Origin: a virus
IMG/VR virus record: IMGVR_UViG_3300022868_000009
Location: 1 to 64,000 of that record
Strand: one strand, 5' to 3'
Length of the DNA stretch: 64,000 nucleotides
Both the position numbers and the translations under genes were made by a program. Position 1 is the first letter of the stretch. Every line of letters starts with the position of its first letter. Below the pieces are notes generated by a model. The model was not told where the DNA came from, did not search any database, and saw nothing but the letters and a program-made list of their open reading frames with translations. Shown piece after piece: positions 16,475-24,835 of the stretch.

Positions 16475-17376
16475 AAATTATACTTATTCCAAGTTCTTGG
16501 AGATGGATCTCCTGGTTTATACTTAGCAGCTTGACTATCTTTTTCATCAGTACTTAATTTATAAAAATACGTTTTCCAAAATACTTTCTGAATACCAGCT
16601 GAATCAACTTGTCCATAATTTTTAAGATATTTTTTTAATGTATCAAAATAATCTGTTGTAGGTTTCGGAACACCAAATCTATTCCAATCAAATTCATCAT
16701 CATTATCACAAACCTCTAAATCATCAACATTTATTTTAAATATTGGATAATAAGATTTAACATTAATACTAAACTTCATTACTTTTCTAGTATCACTACC
16801 CATATCTATTTCTCTAGGTATTTCAATACTTTGATCATCTGGTAATAATAATACTGCATCAATTTGCAAACCATAATAATCCATTCTAAAAAACATATAA
16901 TTAAATAATGTATCTAAGGTTCTTTGCCATGCCATATAAGCATCTCTTTCACTTGCAACACTAATTTCTATTTGATAATTAAGTTGTATTGGAACTGCTT
17001 TTACTTTTGAAATAATATTCCTAACTTCATCATTTATTTTTGTTTGTTGAGATAAATATTGATTTGGATTTGCAAATTCATTACTTATAGGTGTAGCAGA
17101 ATTAAAAGTCACCACTGCTCTTGGTATTTGATCAGTATTTAATTCAATTCTTTCACCTCTTATATCATCAACCCATGTATCTAAAACGAACCTTTCGTCA
17201 CCTGGTATTGTAAGATAGAAAGGACAAACCACTCGTCTTTTAAGTCCATTACCTTCAGGACCACCTTCAGCAAATCTGTTAATCCAACGTATATTTCTAG
17301 TTAATGTTCTACATAAAGAAACACCAATACCTCTAATCCAAACATCATCAAAATTATAAACATTATCTAATTCCAT
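16471..17376 (-). CDS. Tail completion / sheath stabiliser, T4 gp15-like
   Basis: A 301-residue protein whose layout fits T4 gp15 (272 residues). A basic N-terminal segment leads into VCPFYLTIPGDERFVLDTWV, then IPRAVVTFNSATP. Next comes VPIQLNYQIEISVASERDA, followed by the AWQRTLDTLFNYMFF helix, which parallels IKMIYELSIFTRYEDDMFQIV in T4. gp15 caps the tail tube and sheath and binds the neck. The match is by pattern only, so another neck or tail-terminator protein is possible. It has its own upstream motif at 17396. Confidence 0.6.
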   Translation of the reverse strand: MELDNVYNFDDVWIRGIGVSLCRTLTRNIRWINRFAEGGPEGNGLKRRVVCPFYLTIPGDERFVLDTWVDDIRGERIELNTDQIPRAVVTFNSATPISNEFANPNQYLSQQTKINDEVRNIISKVKAVPIQLNYQIEISVASERDAYMAWQRTLDTLFNYMFFRMDYYGLQIDAVLLLPDDQSIEIPREIDMGSDTRKVMKFSINVKSYYPIFKINVDDLEVCDNDDEFDWNRFGVPKPTTDYFDTLKKYLKNYGQVDSAGIQKVFWKTYFYKLSTDEKDSQAAKYKPGDPSPRTWNKYNF

Positions 17377-17395
17377 AAAAAATATTATTTTTCAA

Positions 17396-17411
17396 TATTA
17401 TATATTAAAAT
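17396..17411 (-). promoter_or_regulatory. Putative late promoter of gp15-like gene
   Basis: Reverse-strand reading ATTTTAATATATAATA lies 20-35 bases upstream of the ATG at 17376. Confidence 0.45.
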
Positions 17412-17490
17412 CAACATTACTTAATTCAATTTTTATTTTCAAGATAAATTTTGTATATTTAACAAACTTTAAAACTAAAAATTACTATAT

Positions 17491-17562
17491 ATGATAGACA
17501 ATAAAAATTTCTTAATGGAAGACGAACCCGATTCGCATAAACAAATAGGAGGTAACGCATAA
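17491..17562 (+). CDS. 23-residue leader peptide coupled to transporter gene
   Basis: A short open frame (MIDNKNFLMEDEP at the N-terminus) ends with a TAA that overlaps the ATG of the transporter (TAATG). Its last codons contain the AGGAGGT Shine-Dalgarno sequence of the transporter, so translating it would sweep ribosomes over that site. It may be a true leader peptide or simply an untranslated leader. Confidence 0.45.
   Translation: MIDNKNFLMEDEPDSHKQIGGNA
17547..17553 (+). promoter_or_regulatory. Canonical Shine-Dalgarno AGGAGGT
   Basis: A perfect AGGAGGT with eight bases before the ATG at 17562. Most other starts in this window have only A-rich leaders, so this site is an exception and suggests a different origin or control for the transporter gene. 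Confidence 0.8.
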
Positions 17563-18569
17563 TGACCTACCTCATAATTACAGTATTAATACTATTTTCT
17601 GGACTTTTTTCCGGACTTACCCTTGGATTACTAAAACTCTCTAAATCAGAATTACAAAGAAAAATAAATATTGGTGATAAAAGAGCCAAAAATGTTTACT
17701 CAATTAGAAAAAATGGTAGCCTTTTACTAACAACATTACTACTTGGTAATGTATTAGTAAATTCTATATTATCTGTATTTTTAAGCTCAGTTGGAACTGG
17801 TATAATGGCTGTTATATTATCAACTGTATTAATTACAATTTTTGGAGAAATATTACCACAAGCCACAATATCTAGATACGCTCTTGGATTCGGTTCAAGG
17901 ACAGTTTGGCTCGTAAAATTTTTTATAGGTTTATTTTATATAGTTGCAAAACCAATTTCACTTGGTATTGATTTATTACTTGGTGAAGAAGGAAAACATA
18001 CCTTAAAAAAGAGAGAATTAGCTGAAATAGTAAAAGAACAAGAAGACAATCTTGAAAGCCCTATTGATGAAGATGAAGAAAGGATCATGTTAGGAGCATT
18101 ATCATTCTCAGATAAATGTGCAAAAAATATCATGACACCTAAATCAGTAGTATTCTCTTTAAAAGATGATAAAATATTAGATAAAAAAACACTTTTAAAA
18201 ATTAAAAATAAAGGATTTTCTAGAGTACCAATTTATTCTAATAATAATGACCACGTAACATCAGTATTATACGCTAAAAATTTAATTGATATTGATAATA
18301 ATTCAAAAAAGAAAATTAATGATTTATCTACTAATTCATTACTTAGAGTTGACGAATCAATAAAATTAGACAAACTTTTTAATGTTTTTATTAAAAGAAA
18401 AAAACATATCGCAATAATATATGATGAATATGGTACGTATAGTGGTATTGTAACATTGGAAGATATTGTAGAAGAAATATTGTGTGTTGAAATTGTTGAT
18501 GAACAAGATACAATAGAAAATATGCAAAAACACGCCAAAGATAAAATTGGTGCAGAACTCATTAAATAA
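17562..18569 (+). CDS. CNNM/CorB-type transporter (DUF21 plus CBS pair)
   Basis: A 335-residue membrane protein. Residues 1-140 form the DUF21 (CNNM) transmembrane domain with the signature SGLFSGLTLGLLKLSKSEL and IFGEILPQ. Residues about 175-310 form a CBS pair, including KNIMTPKSVVFSL and TYSGIVTLEDIVEEIL. Family members are linked to Mg2+ transport or export. The usual C-terminal CorC domain is absent, as the protein ends soon after the CBS pair. Such a gene is uncommon in phages. It is followed by a strong terminator and carries a canonical Shine-Dalgarno sequence, so recent acquisition is plausible. Confidence 0.88.
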   Translation: MTYLIITVLILFSGLFSGLTLGLLKLSKSELQRKINIGDKRAKNVYSIRKNGSLLLTTLLLGNVLVNSILSVFLSSVGTGIMAVILSTVLITIFGEILPQATISRYALGFGSRTVWLVKFFIGLFYIVAKPISLGIDLLLGEEGKHTLKKRELAEIVKEQEDNLESPIDEDEERIMLGALSFSDKCAKNIMTPKSVVFSLKDDKILDKKTLLKIKNKGFSRVPIYSNNNDHVTSVLYAKNLIDIDNNSKKKINDLSTNSLLRVDESIKLDKLFNVFIKRKKHIAIIYDEYGTYSGIVTLEDIVEEILCVEIVDEQDTIENMQKHAKDKIGAELIK

Positions 18570-18586
18570 TAAAATATTTTAAAAAT

Positions 18587-18615
18587 GAAAAACCCCGTTT
18601 TAAACGGGGTTTTTT
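18587..18615. terminator. Bidirectional Rho-independent terminator
   Basis: The palindrome AAACCCCGTTT / AAACGGGGTTT with flanking A and T runs lies between the convergent transporter (ends 18569) and Hsp20 (ends 18617) genes. Confidence 0.9.
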
Positions 18616-18616
18616 G

Positions 18617-19012
18617 TTACTTAATTTCAATTAATTTTGGTTTCTTTTCAGGTAATTGTAATTTAGATAATTCAATTTTAAGAATACCATCTTCACATTT
18701 TGCTATTATTTTTTCTTCATCTATTTCATCTGGTATAGTAAATGATCTAACAAATGATTTTTGTGAAAATTCTTTTCTAGTGAATTTTCTATTTTCTAAA
18801 GAATCTTCTACTTTACCTTTTATTGTTAAAATACCATCTTGAATATCAATTTTAATATCTTCTTTTTTAAATCCTGGTAACATAACTTCTATTAAATAAC
18901 CATCTTCTTTTTCTTCAATATTTGTTGAAGCTAATGGATCTCTTTGATATCCACCAATTCCAAAAAATTCTTTTGCAAATTCGTCAAAAGGACTTCTACA
19001 TTGTATTAACAT
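18617..19012 (-). CDS. Small heat-shock protein, Hsp20 family
   Basis: A 131-residue alpha-crystallin domain protein: VMLPGFKKEDIKIDIQDGIL then TIKGK, SFTIPDEIDEEKI and the C-terminal CEDGILKIELSK. A Lys/Pro-rich tail with IEIK follows. It acts as an ATP-independent holdase that keeps unfolding proteins soluble. A second, divergent Hsp20 lies nearby at 19795-20340. Phage sHSPs are known in T4-like cyanophages; a role in virion assembly or host stress is likely but not shown. Confidence 0.9.
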   Translation of the reverse strand: MLIQCRSPFDEFAKEFFGIGGYQRDPLASTNIEEKEDGYLIEVMLPGFKKEDIKIDIQDGILTIKGKVEDSLENRKFTRKEFSQKSFVRSFTIPDEIDEEKIIAKCEDGILKIELSKLQLPEKKPKLIEIK

Positions 19013-19277
19013 AATTTTATAATTTATTTTTGAATGTCTATGACATTATAAATAATTTATATTCAATATCTATACCAAAAAAATATATCGGACATTTTGT
19101 CAGGTTTTTGTAAGGTTTTTGTAAGGTAAATTCTGATAGAAGATGTTAGATTTATTTTCAAGTTTATAAACAAATATTGTAATAAATTCAATAAACGAAA
19201 AGTCTATCTAAATAAAACTAGAGGCACACAACAACCATTCCTGACTAGTCCAGCAGGTATATACGCTACTACAATGT
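19013..19277. other. Gene-free stretch with short direct repeats
   Basis: No convincing open frame or tRNA is seen. Near 19105-19126 the element GTAAGGTTTTT repeats in tandem (AGGTTTTTGTAAGGTTTTTG). The part from about 19205 to 19270 is less AT-rich than its surroundings. It precedes the Hsp20 gene on the reverse strand, so it may hold its control region. Confidence 0.3.
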
Positions 19278-19823
19278 TTATCTGAATGTTTTTTTATAAA
19301 CATTTTTAATTGCAGATATTCCATTCTCATTTATTTTACGAGTTCCAATACCAGCAAAATCAGTTGTCAATACAGGAGTTACAGAATACTCAAAAATACC
19401 CTTATCAAAATTAAAATAAAACCACTTATTCTTATTTTGATCAAATACATAAACAGGTTTATTACAATCTATAGCCATCTGAACAGCCCATCCTGTCCCA
19501 CCATTGACTTCACATTTTGTTTTCAAAATACCAATAGCAAAAATACATTCAGAATTTTTAACTTGTAACCAATTACGAGATAACAAATACATATATCTTT
19601 CTGGTTGTCTTTTAAATGTTTTGTTTGCTAAATATACTTTTTCTTTACCTTCTTCGAATTCATCTTCAGTTAATTCATCTTCAGGTTTAGAAGCAGGATT
19701 AGGTGATTGATACCAGTAATGATGACTAATTACTCCATACTCTTCACCCAAAGAACCCCAATATGTGTCAGCACCAATAGCGCCACCACTATGGTTATTG
19801 TATATTAATTTTTCGTTTTTCAT
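19278..19823 (-). CDS. SLOG-like nucleotide-binding protein, circularly permuted
   Basis: A 181-residue Rossmann-like protein. It carries SGGAIGADTYWGSLGEEYGV near the N-terminus, then RNWLQVKNSECIFAIG and GGTGWAVQMAIDCNKPVYVF. At the C-terminus comes FAGIGTRKINENGISAI. In common phage and bacterial SLOG/YspA-like proteins the AGIGSR element is N-terminal and precedes SGGA-GAD, so the order here is circularly permuted. SLOG domains bind nucleotides or NAD-derived ligands; the ligand here is unknown. The start overlaps the 3' end of the Hsp20-like gene by 29 bases, so they are likely co-transcribed. Confidence 0.7.
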   Translation of the reverse strand: MKNEKLIYNNHSGGAIGADTYWGSLGEEYGVISHHYWYQSPNPASKPEDELTEDEFEEGKEKVYLANKTFKRQPERYMYLLSRNWLQVKNSECIFAIGILKTKCEVNGGTGWAVQMAIDCNKPVYVFDQNKNKWFYFNFDKGIFEYSVTPVLTTDFAGIGTRKINENGISAIKNVYKKTFR

Positions 19824-20340
19824 CCGTTTTTATCTTTGATTTAGGCATAGATATACTTAAGATACCATTTTCATGTTTTGCAGTAATTTTACTAATCTTA
19901 ACATCCTTATTGATTTTAAATGTTCTTGAAAAAGAACGAGGTTTCAATTCTGATCTTAACCAATCAATTGCACCAAATTTCTTTGATTGTTTAAATTTAC
20001 CATCTTTAACAAATAAATGTGATACATTAATAATATTACTACCTTGTGCATCTTTATCAATGTCAAGTTTTATTTCGTCTTTTGGTGTATATGGTGCAAT
20101 AACATCCATAACATAACCTGTTTCATCACTATAAAAATTAACTAAAGGATATTTAACAGAAATACAACCAGATGTCATTGGTGCGGTATAATCGGTGATT
20201 TCTTCTTTAACATGTTTATTACAACATTCTTTTTCTTTTTCTCTCTTTGATTCTTTCTCTAAATTGTCTTCTAGTTCATTAAACATATCATTGACCCAAT
20301 CAGATACTTTACCAAAGTTTATTTCAAATTCTTTTTTCAT
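19795..20340 (-). CDS. Divergent Hsp20-like protein
   Basis: A 181-residue protein with a charged N-terminal helix containing CCNKH (residues 1-50), then an alpha-crystallin-like domain. The latter shows YPLVNFYSDETGYVMDVIAP, then DEIKLDID, SRTFKINKDVKISKI and the diagnostic ENGILSISMPK. It has a longer inserted loop than typical sHSPs. It is distinct from the Hsp20 at 18617 and may hetero-oligomerise with it. The N-terminal MKKEFEINFGK may also act as a targeting segment. Confidence 0.75.
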   Translation of the reverse strand: MKKEFEINFGKVSDWVNDMFNELEDNLEKESKREKEKECCNKHVKEEITDYTAPMTSGCISVKYPLVNFYSDETGYVMDVIAPYTPKDEIKLDIDKDAQGSNIINVSHLFVKDGKFKQSKKFGAIDWLRSELKPRSFSRTFKINKDVKISKITAKHENGILSISMPKSKIKTDEKRKINIQ

Positions 20341-20356
20341 ATTTTTAAATTTTTAA

Positions 20357-20373
20357 GTTTAATATATAGTATT
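20357..20373. promoter_or_regulatory. AT-rich promoter-like motif in divergent spacer
   Basis: The short spacer between divergent genes (starts 20340 and 20394) holds GTTTAATATATAGTATT. It could serve the forward cassette (21-37 bases upstream of 20394). Read on the reverse strand it is less convincing. Confidence 0.35.
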
Positions 20374-20393
20374 AGTAAAAAAATAAAAAGTTT

Positions 20394-20726
20394 ATGATAG
20401 TTTCATTTAATGAATTTCTTAATGAAAATTTTATTTCTGGAAGATTTCTCACCAATATTAATGGCAGAGAAATTGTACTTAAACTTCAAGTAGAATATAT
20501 AAATTTATTAACAAAAGTTTATCTTATAAAAGATAATAAAGTTTATGATAATTTATCTATTAATTTACCTGATTCACGTAAACTTAGAGAAGGTGAATTC
20601 TTTTTAAATCCTGATATTAATTCTAATATTGTAAAAGAATTAACAAAACAAAACTTTATAACAAAACAAAAAACAGAATCGATTGCAGGTGATAAAAAAA
20701 CAACAGCATACAAATTAAATATTTAA
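20394..20726 (+). CDS. Small protein with capsid-targeting-like N-terminus
   Basis: A 110-residue protein starting MIVSFNEFLNENF, which resembles the T4 capsid-targeting peptide (MKTYQEFIAE), including an L-x-E end. The body is predicted beta-rich, with no known motif. Its last four codons overlap the start of the LRR gene in another frame. It leads a four-gene forward cassette to 23156. Confidence 0.7.
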   Translation: MIVSFNEFLNENFISGRFLTNINGREIVLKLQVEYINLLTKVYLIKDNKVYDNLSINLPDSRKLREGEFFLNPDINSNIVKELTKQNFITKQKTESIAGDKKTTAYKLNI

Positions 20727-21253
20727 AGACATATAGTGAAAATCAATTAATTAATGACCATTTAAGTGATGATGGTAAAACATTAGATTTAACTGGTTTA
20801 AATCTAACTGAATTACCTGAATTACCTAAAGGGTTAAAAACATTATATTGTTATAATAACTATTTAACTGAATTACCTGAATTACCAAAAGGGTTAAAAG
20901 AATTATTTTGTAATAATAACCAATTAACTAAATTACCTGAATTGCCTAAAGGCTTATTAAAATTAGATTGTGAAGATAACAAATTAACTAAATTACCCGA
21001 ATTACCTAAAAATTTAGAAGAGTTATATTGTGAAAATAACCAATTACCTGAATTACCTGAATTACCTAAAGGATTAAAAAGTTTATATTGTAATCATAAC
21101 CAATTAACTAAATTACCTGAATTACCAAAAGGGTTAGAATATTTATTTTGTAATTATAATGAATTACCTTATGATGATTTAGATGGTTATTGGGAATGGT
21201 TTTGGAAAGAAAACCCAGACCTTCATAATGCAAATAAAATGGGATTATATTAA
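20714..21253 (+). CDS. Leucine-rich repeat protein with apparent ATT start
   Basis: A 179-residue protein when read from ATT at 20714, which gives the same head (KYLKTYSENQLIND) as the paralogue at 1-236, where the codon is ATG. No in-frame ATG, GTG or TTG lies between 20714 and the repeats; a TTG at 20942 would cut the repeats in half. Six or seven 20-residue LRRs of the form LPELPKGLK-LYC-NNQLTK fill residues 35-155. The protein ends in NANKMGLY, the KLGLL-type tail. It overlaps the upstream gene by 13 bases. AUU initiation is known for infC; an ATG-to-ATT mutation is the alternative. Confidence 0.75.
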   Translation: MKYLKTYSENQLINDHLSDDGKTLDLTGLNLTELPELPKGLKTLYCYNNYLTELPELPKGLKELFCNNNQLTKLPELPKGLLKLDCEDNKLTKLPELPKNLEELYCENNQLPELPELPKGLKSLYCNHNQLTKLPELPKGLEYLFCNYNELPYDDLDGYWEWFWKENPDLHNANKMGLY

Positions 21254-22795
21254 ATGAAATATTTAAAAACATACAAATTATTTGAAAACCCTAACCATAT
21301 TTATAAAAATATTAAAGGAGAATGGATTGATTTATCATTCGAAGATGATGATGCAATTCCATTTTTTTATGATATTGAATTAAATACTATATTTTTAGGT
21401 CAATCAAAAATTGATGGTATATACTATATACACCCCGAATTAATACAAATTGTCAATAAACATAGATCACAAAAAGGGTACGCACCATTAAGCATTTATG
21501 ATACAAATCTATTATACTCTGGTAGAATTTGGAAAGGTAGAAAAGTAATATCTTTTTGGTCATATCCAGATAAAGAAATGTTTGACATTATAATAAATAA
21601 ATTAGAAGATAAATCTTCTGTAAGAATATGGGGTAATGATTGGTTAATTGAAGTAGTTATAGGTGATGATAATATATCAATTAAAAATTTACCTTACAAT
21701 TGGAAAGATAACAACGCAATGGAAAAAGGTATAATTAAAATGGTACCTGTTGATGAATATGATAAAAGTGAAAACTTTGATAGAGAAGATCATATTAAAT
21801 CACCATTAAATAAATCTAAAAAACCGACATACTATAAAACATCTAAACACAAACCAAAAAATATCACTAATATTGAATATAAAGGAATGATGAAAAATAT
21901 ATATCAAGAAAGTATATTATCATTTGGAGAATATATTAAAGAAACTCCTGATTATATTTATAATAGAAATACTGAGTGGGAAATGGAATGGTCTGATGAT
22001 GATGCAAGACCTTTTCAATATTTAACTAATGATCTTTTTTCCGGTGAAAAAAGTGGTGAATTTCATTTAGGTAATTATGGCGACAATCATCCAGATATGT
22101 TTCCTTCAGGTGGATTATATTCAGGTAGAATATGGGATGACCCATCAAAACAAATAATATCATTTTGGGATTATCCACCAAATAAAGAAGAATTCAAAAA
22201 AATTATAGATCAATTAGAAAGAAAAACTGGGCATAAGATTTGGAATAAAGATTGGAAAATAGAAGTTTTAGTCGATAAAAACATTAATAGATGGGATATT
22301 GAAGCCGGTGATGATATGACTTCAGATTTAGAATCAATAATAATACCTGTTGTAGATTATACTGGTAGTGAAGACACTCCTAAAGAATTATTAAATATGC
22401 ATTTAAAAGATAAATCTAAACTCAAAGTTCCAACTGGTTTTGGTTCTAAACATAAACATAAATATCAAACAAATCTTGAACCGATTCGTTATAAAAATAT
22501 GATGAAAAATGTATTTACTGAAAATGTAGACACAAAACCAAAAAGAAAGAAGAAAAAAGTAATATACGAAGCAATTATCAATGATATTAAAGGAAATATT
22601 ATATCATATATAACTAATTTTAAAATGACTAAATTAGAAGAAAAGTGGATGACTTGTAATGTAAAAGGATACAAGAAAAAGAAAGTTGAAGGATACAAAA
22701 CTAAAGTTTGGGTTTATTTTGAAGATAAACTTAAATTAAATACAAAATGTTTTAAAAATGGTAAAATAGAATTACTAGTAATAGATGATAAATAA
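21254..22795 (+). CDS. Tagged protein with internally duplicated domain
   Basis: A 513-residue protein beginning MKYLKTYKLFENPNH. Two copies of one undescribed domain (residues about 10-200 and 235-420) share the pattern LYSGRIW-(6-8)-ISFW-YP, (K/R)IW-(N/K)DW-IEV and a closing YK-MMKN segment. Between the copies lies ESILSFGEYIKE, which looks like a second targeting peptide, suggesting in-frame fusion of two adjacent paralogues. The C-terminal 90 residues are Lys-rich. It has no KLGLL tail. It starts on the base after the LRR stop. Confidence 0.75.
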   Translation: MKYLKTYKLFENPNHIYKNIKGEWIDLSFEDDDAIPFFYDIELNTIFLGQSKIDGIYYIHPELIQIVNKHRSQKGYAPLSIYDTNLLYSGRIWKGRKVISFWSYPDKEMFDIIINKLEDKSSVRIWGNDWLIEVVIGDDNISIKNLPYNWKDNNAMEKGIIKMVPVDEYDKSENFDREDHIKSPLNKSKKPTYYKTSKHKPKNITNIEYKGMMKNIYQESILSFGEYIKETPDYIYNRNTEWEMEWSDDDARPFQYLTNDLFSGEKSGEFHLGNYGDNHPDMFPSGGLYSGRIWDDPSKQIISFWDYPPNKEEFKKIIDQLERKTGHKIWNKDWKIEVLVDKNINRWDIEAGDDMTSDLESIIIPVVDYTGSEDTPKELLNMHLKDKSKLKVPTGFGSKHKHKYQTNLEPIRYKNMMKNVFTENVDTKPKRKKKKVIYEAIINDIKGNIISYITNFKMTKLEEKWMTCNVKGYKKKKVEGYKTKVWVYFEDKLKLNTKCFKNGKIELLVIDDK

Positions 22796-23156
22796 ATACG
22801 AAAAATTCATATATGAACGTTTAGGACAGAATGAAGGTGATATTAATATCGTTGGTATTCATGTTAATGATAAAAATCTAGATGTAATACTTGAAGAAAT
22901 ATCAAATTATTTTAACTTGAAAAGCTTTTTAAATGCTGATTTTGTAAGAAAAAGTGCATCTAGAGAATTGTTTTATGTTAATATATATCCAGTCAATAGT
23001 AATTATAATTACTTTTGGAATAGTATAAATGAATATGATAATATCTTTAATGATTTGGATGAACCTAATACATATAAACTAGAAGATTGGTTTGAAAAAT
23101 ACTTAAATGTTACATTAGAAGAATTTGTAGAAGCTAAAAAATTAGGACTATTATAA
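22785..23156 (+). CDS. Small protein (CTS-like head, KLGLL tail)
   Basis: A 123-residue protein starting MINKYEKFIYERLG, similar to a capsid-targeting peptide, and ending EEFVEAKKLGLL. The body is a small alpha/beta domain with no recognised motif. It overlaps the previous gene by 11 bases, closing the forward cassette. It is convergent with the kinase gene, whose stop is the next base. Confidence 0.7.
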   Translation: MINKYEKFIYERLGQNEGDINIVGIHVNDKNLDVILEEISNYFNLKSFLNADFVRKSASRELFYVNIYPVNSNYNYFWNSINEYDNIFNDLDEPNTYKLEDWFEKYLNVTLEEFVEAKKLGLL

Positions 23157-24824
23157 TTATTTAGTATTTAACAAATAAACATTTTCTCCATCATTACACA
23201 CAATGCCTGCATTAGTTACAAATATTTGGCTGTCTTCACTTACTAAATCACATTTGAAATTTGAAATTTCACTAAAATCATCAGGTCTTAATATTAAAAT
23301 TGCATCATCTTCTGGTTTAACTACATAACTTCCTTCTTTATATCCAATATGACTCATATTATTAATTTTATCAGCGTCATATAACATATTCATACCTTTT
23401 ATTTTAAACATATTATATTTAATTTTTTCATCATCTAAATATTGTACAACTCCAATATCACCAATTTGATAAATATCTTTCACTATTTGTGGCATTTTAA
23501 TATGATTTAAAGTATCATTATTATTATAATAGATATAAGAAAAACCACCAATATTTTGAATTAAACCTTCATATTTTCTAAAACTTCTACCATAAACATT
23601 TCTGTTCTCAACTTTAACATTAACTCCATCTTTATTACTTATAACATTATCTAAATATATTCTATACATTAATTCTTTTTCAACTACCACTAAAATATTA
23701 TTATATCTATGAATTGATAATGGTTTATTAAAAGATACATTAAGTACTTTTTTCATTGTAAAATCTTTATTTACATAGAAAAGTTCATTGTTTTTAGAAA
23801 CATAAAAATGCTTATCTGTTGGATAAGTTTCATAAGATGAATCTAATTCACCTAAAGTTTTATGATATCCTTTAGTTGCAACATCAAATATAACAGTTTT
23901 ATCTTTTAAATGTATACACAACTTATTATTACTAGTATTTATATACTTTACAATTCCATTTTCAATTAATTCACTCACAGCTAGTTGATTTGTTTTTTGA
24001 ATTGTTTTAACCTTCTTCTTGATAATTGTCTTTGCGGATGGCTTTAAATCTATGATAAATCTTTCGCCTTCACGAAAAATTCTTTCAAATTGTGATTGTA
24101 AACCTGGATTTTGTATTGGTTCATAACATTTTGGAATTTTCAAATTATTATCATTTAAAAATACAGGTATTTTATAAATCATTCTATCAGCCATTGAAGG
24201 ATAATTTTTATGTATACCTTTAAATGGATGTAAATTAGTTAACATATTAAAAATTAATACAGCTAAAGAAAAATAATCACTTTCTTTATTTATTCTACCA
24301 TGATATAAATAATCTCTAATATCATCTAATAATCTACCAGAATGTGGGTTTCCTGGTGTTTGATATGAATCTACATCAATAAAAGACATAGAACCTTTAT
24401 CATTTATTAATATATTAAATGGATTTAAGTCACCAATTATAATATCTTGTTTATGTATATACTGTACTGCTTCAATTAATTTTTGTGCGATTTTAAATTT
24501 CAAATTATCATCAATATTATTACGCTTACAAAAATTAGAATTATATACAGAAAATAAAGGGAAATGATCATCTGAAACCATACTCATAACATATCCTACA
24601 ATTTTCTTTTTATCATATAATATATTTTCTGGTTTTACGAATAAATTAGATTTGATATCTGATAAACTTCTAAATTTACTTTCTGACATAGGTTCTATAC
24701 CAGGTAAATATAATTTTGCAACTTTATTTCCACTCAATTCGATAATTCTGCCTTCACCACCTCTGGTTATTTCTTTATTATCATCAACATTAAATACATT
24801 TCCTCTGCTATCATATAATTTCAT
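23157..24824 (-). CDS. Protein kinase-like protein of a TerY-P-type triad
   Basis: A 555-residue protein. Residues 1-265 form a protein-kinase fold: a Gly-rich loop (TRGGEGRI), the VAK lysine (Lys37), the catalytic loop IIGDLNPFNIL (Asp132, Asn137), and FIDVDSYQ in place of DFG (Asp150). Residues about 290-555 look like a beta-propeller-type sensor domain. With the PP2C phosphatase (24836-25576) and VWA protein (26079-26783) it makes the kinase, phosphatase, VWA trio called the TerY-P triad, also seen as yegI-yegK-yegL in E. coli. Its substrate is unknown. It is the last gene of the operon. Confidence 0.8.
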   Translation of the reverse strand: MKLYDSRGNVFNVDDNKEITRGGEGRIIELSGNKVAKLYLPGIEPMSESKFRSLSDIKSNLFVKPENILYDKKKIVGYVMSMVSDDHFPLFSVYNSNFCKRNNIDDNLKFKIAQKLIEAVQYIHKQDIIIGDLNPFNILINDKGSMSFIDVDSYQTPGNPHSGRLLDDIRDYLYHGRINKESDYFSLAVLIFNMLTNLHPFKGIHKNYPSMADRMIYKIPVFLNDNNLKIPKCYEPIQNPGLQSQFERIFREGERFIIDLKPSAKTIIKKKVKTIQKTNQLAVSELIENGIVKYINTSNNKLCIHLKDKTVIFDVATKGYHKTLGELDSSYETYPTDKHFYVSKNNELFYVNKDFTMKKVLNVSFNKPLSIHRYNNILVVVEKELMYRIYLDNVISNKDGVNVKVENRNVYGRSFRKYEGLIQNIGGFSYIYYNNNDTLNHIKMPQIVKDIYQIGDIGVVQYLDDEKIKYNMFKIKGMNMLYDADKINNMSHIGYKEGSYVVKPEDDAILILRPDDFSEISNFKCDLVSEDSQIFVTNAGIVCNDGENVYLLNTK

Positions 24825-24835
24825 ATCAGTAATAT

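Noticed and set aside
20780-21150. Regular 60-base repeats as a DNA tandem-repeat element
   Set aside because: They encode 20-residue leucine-rich repeats in one open frame; the periodicity is explained by protein structure.
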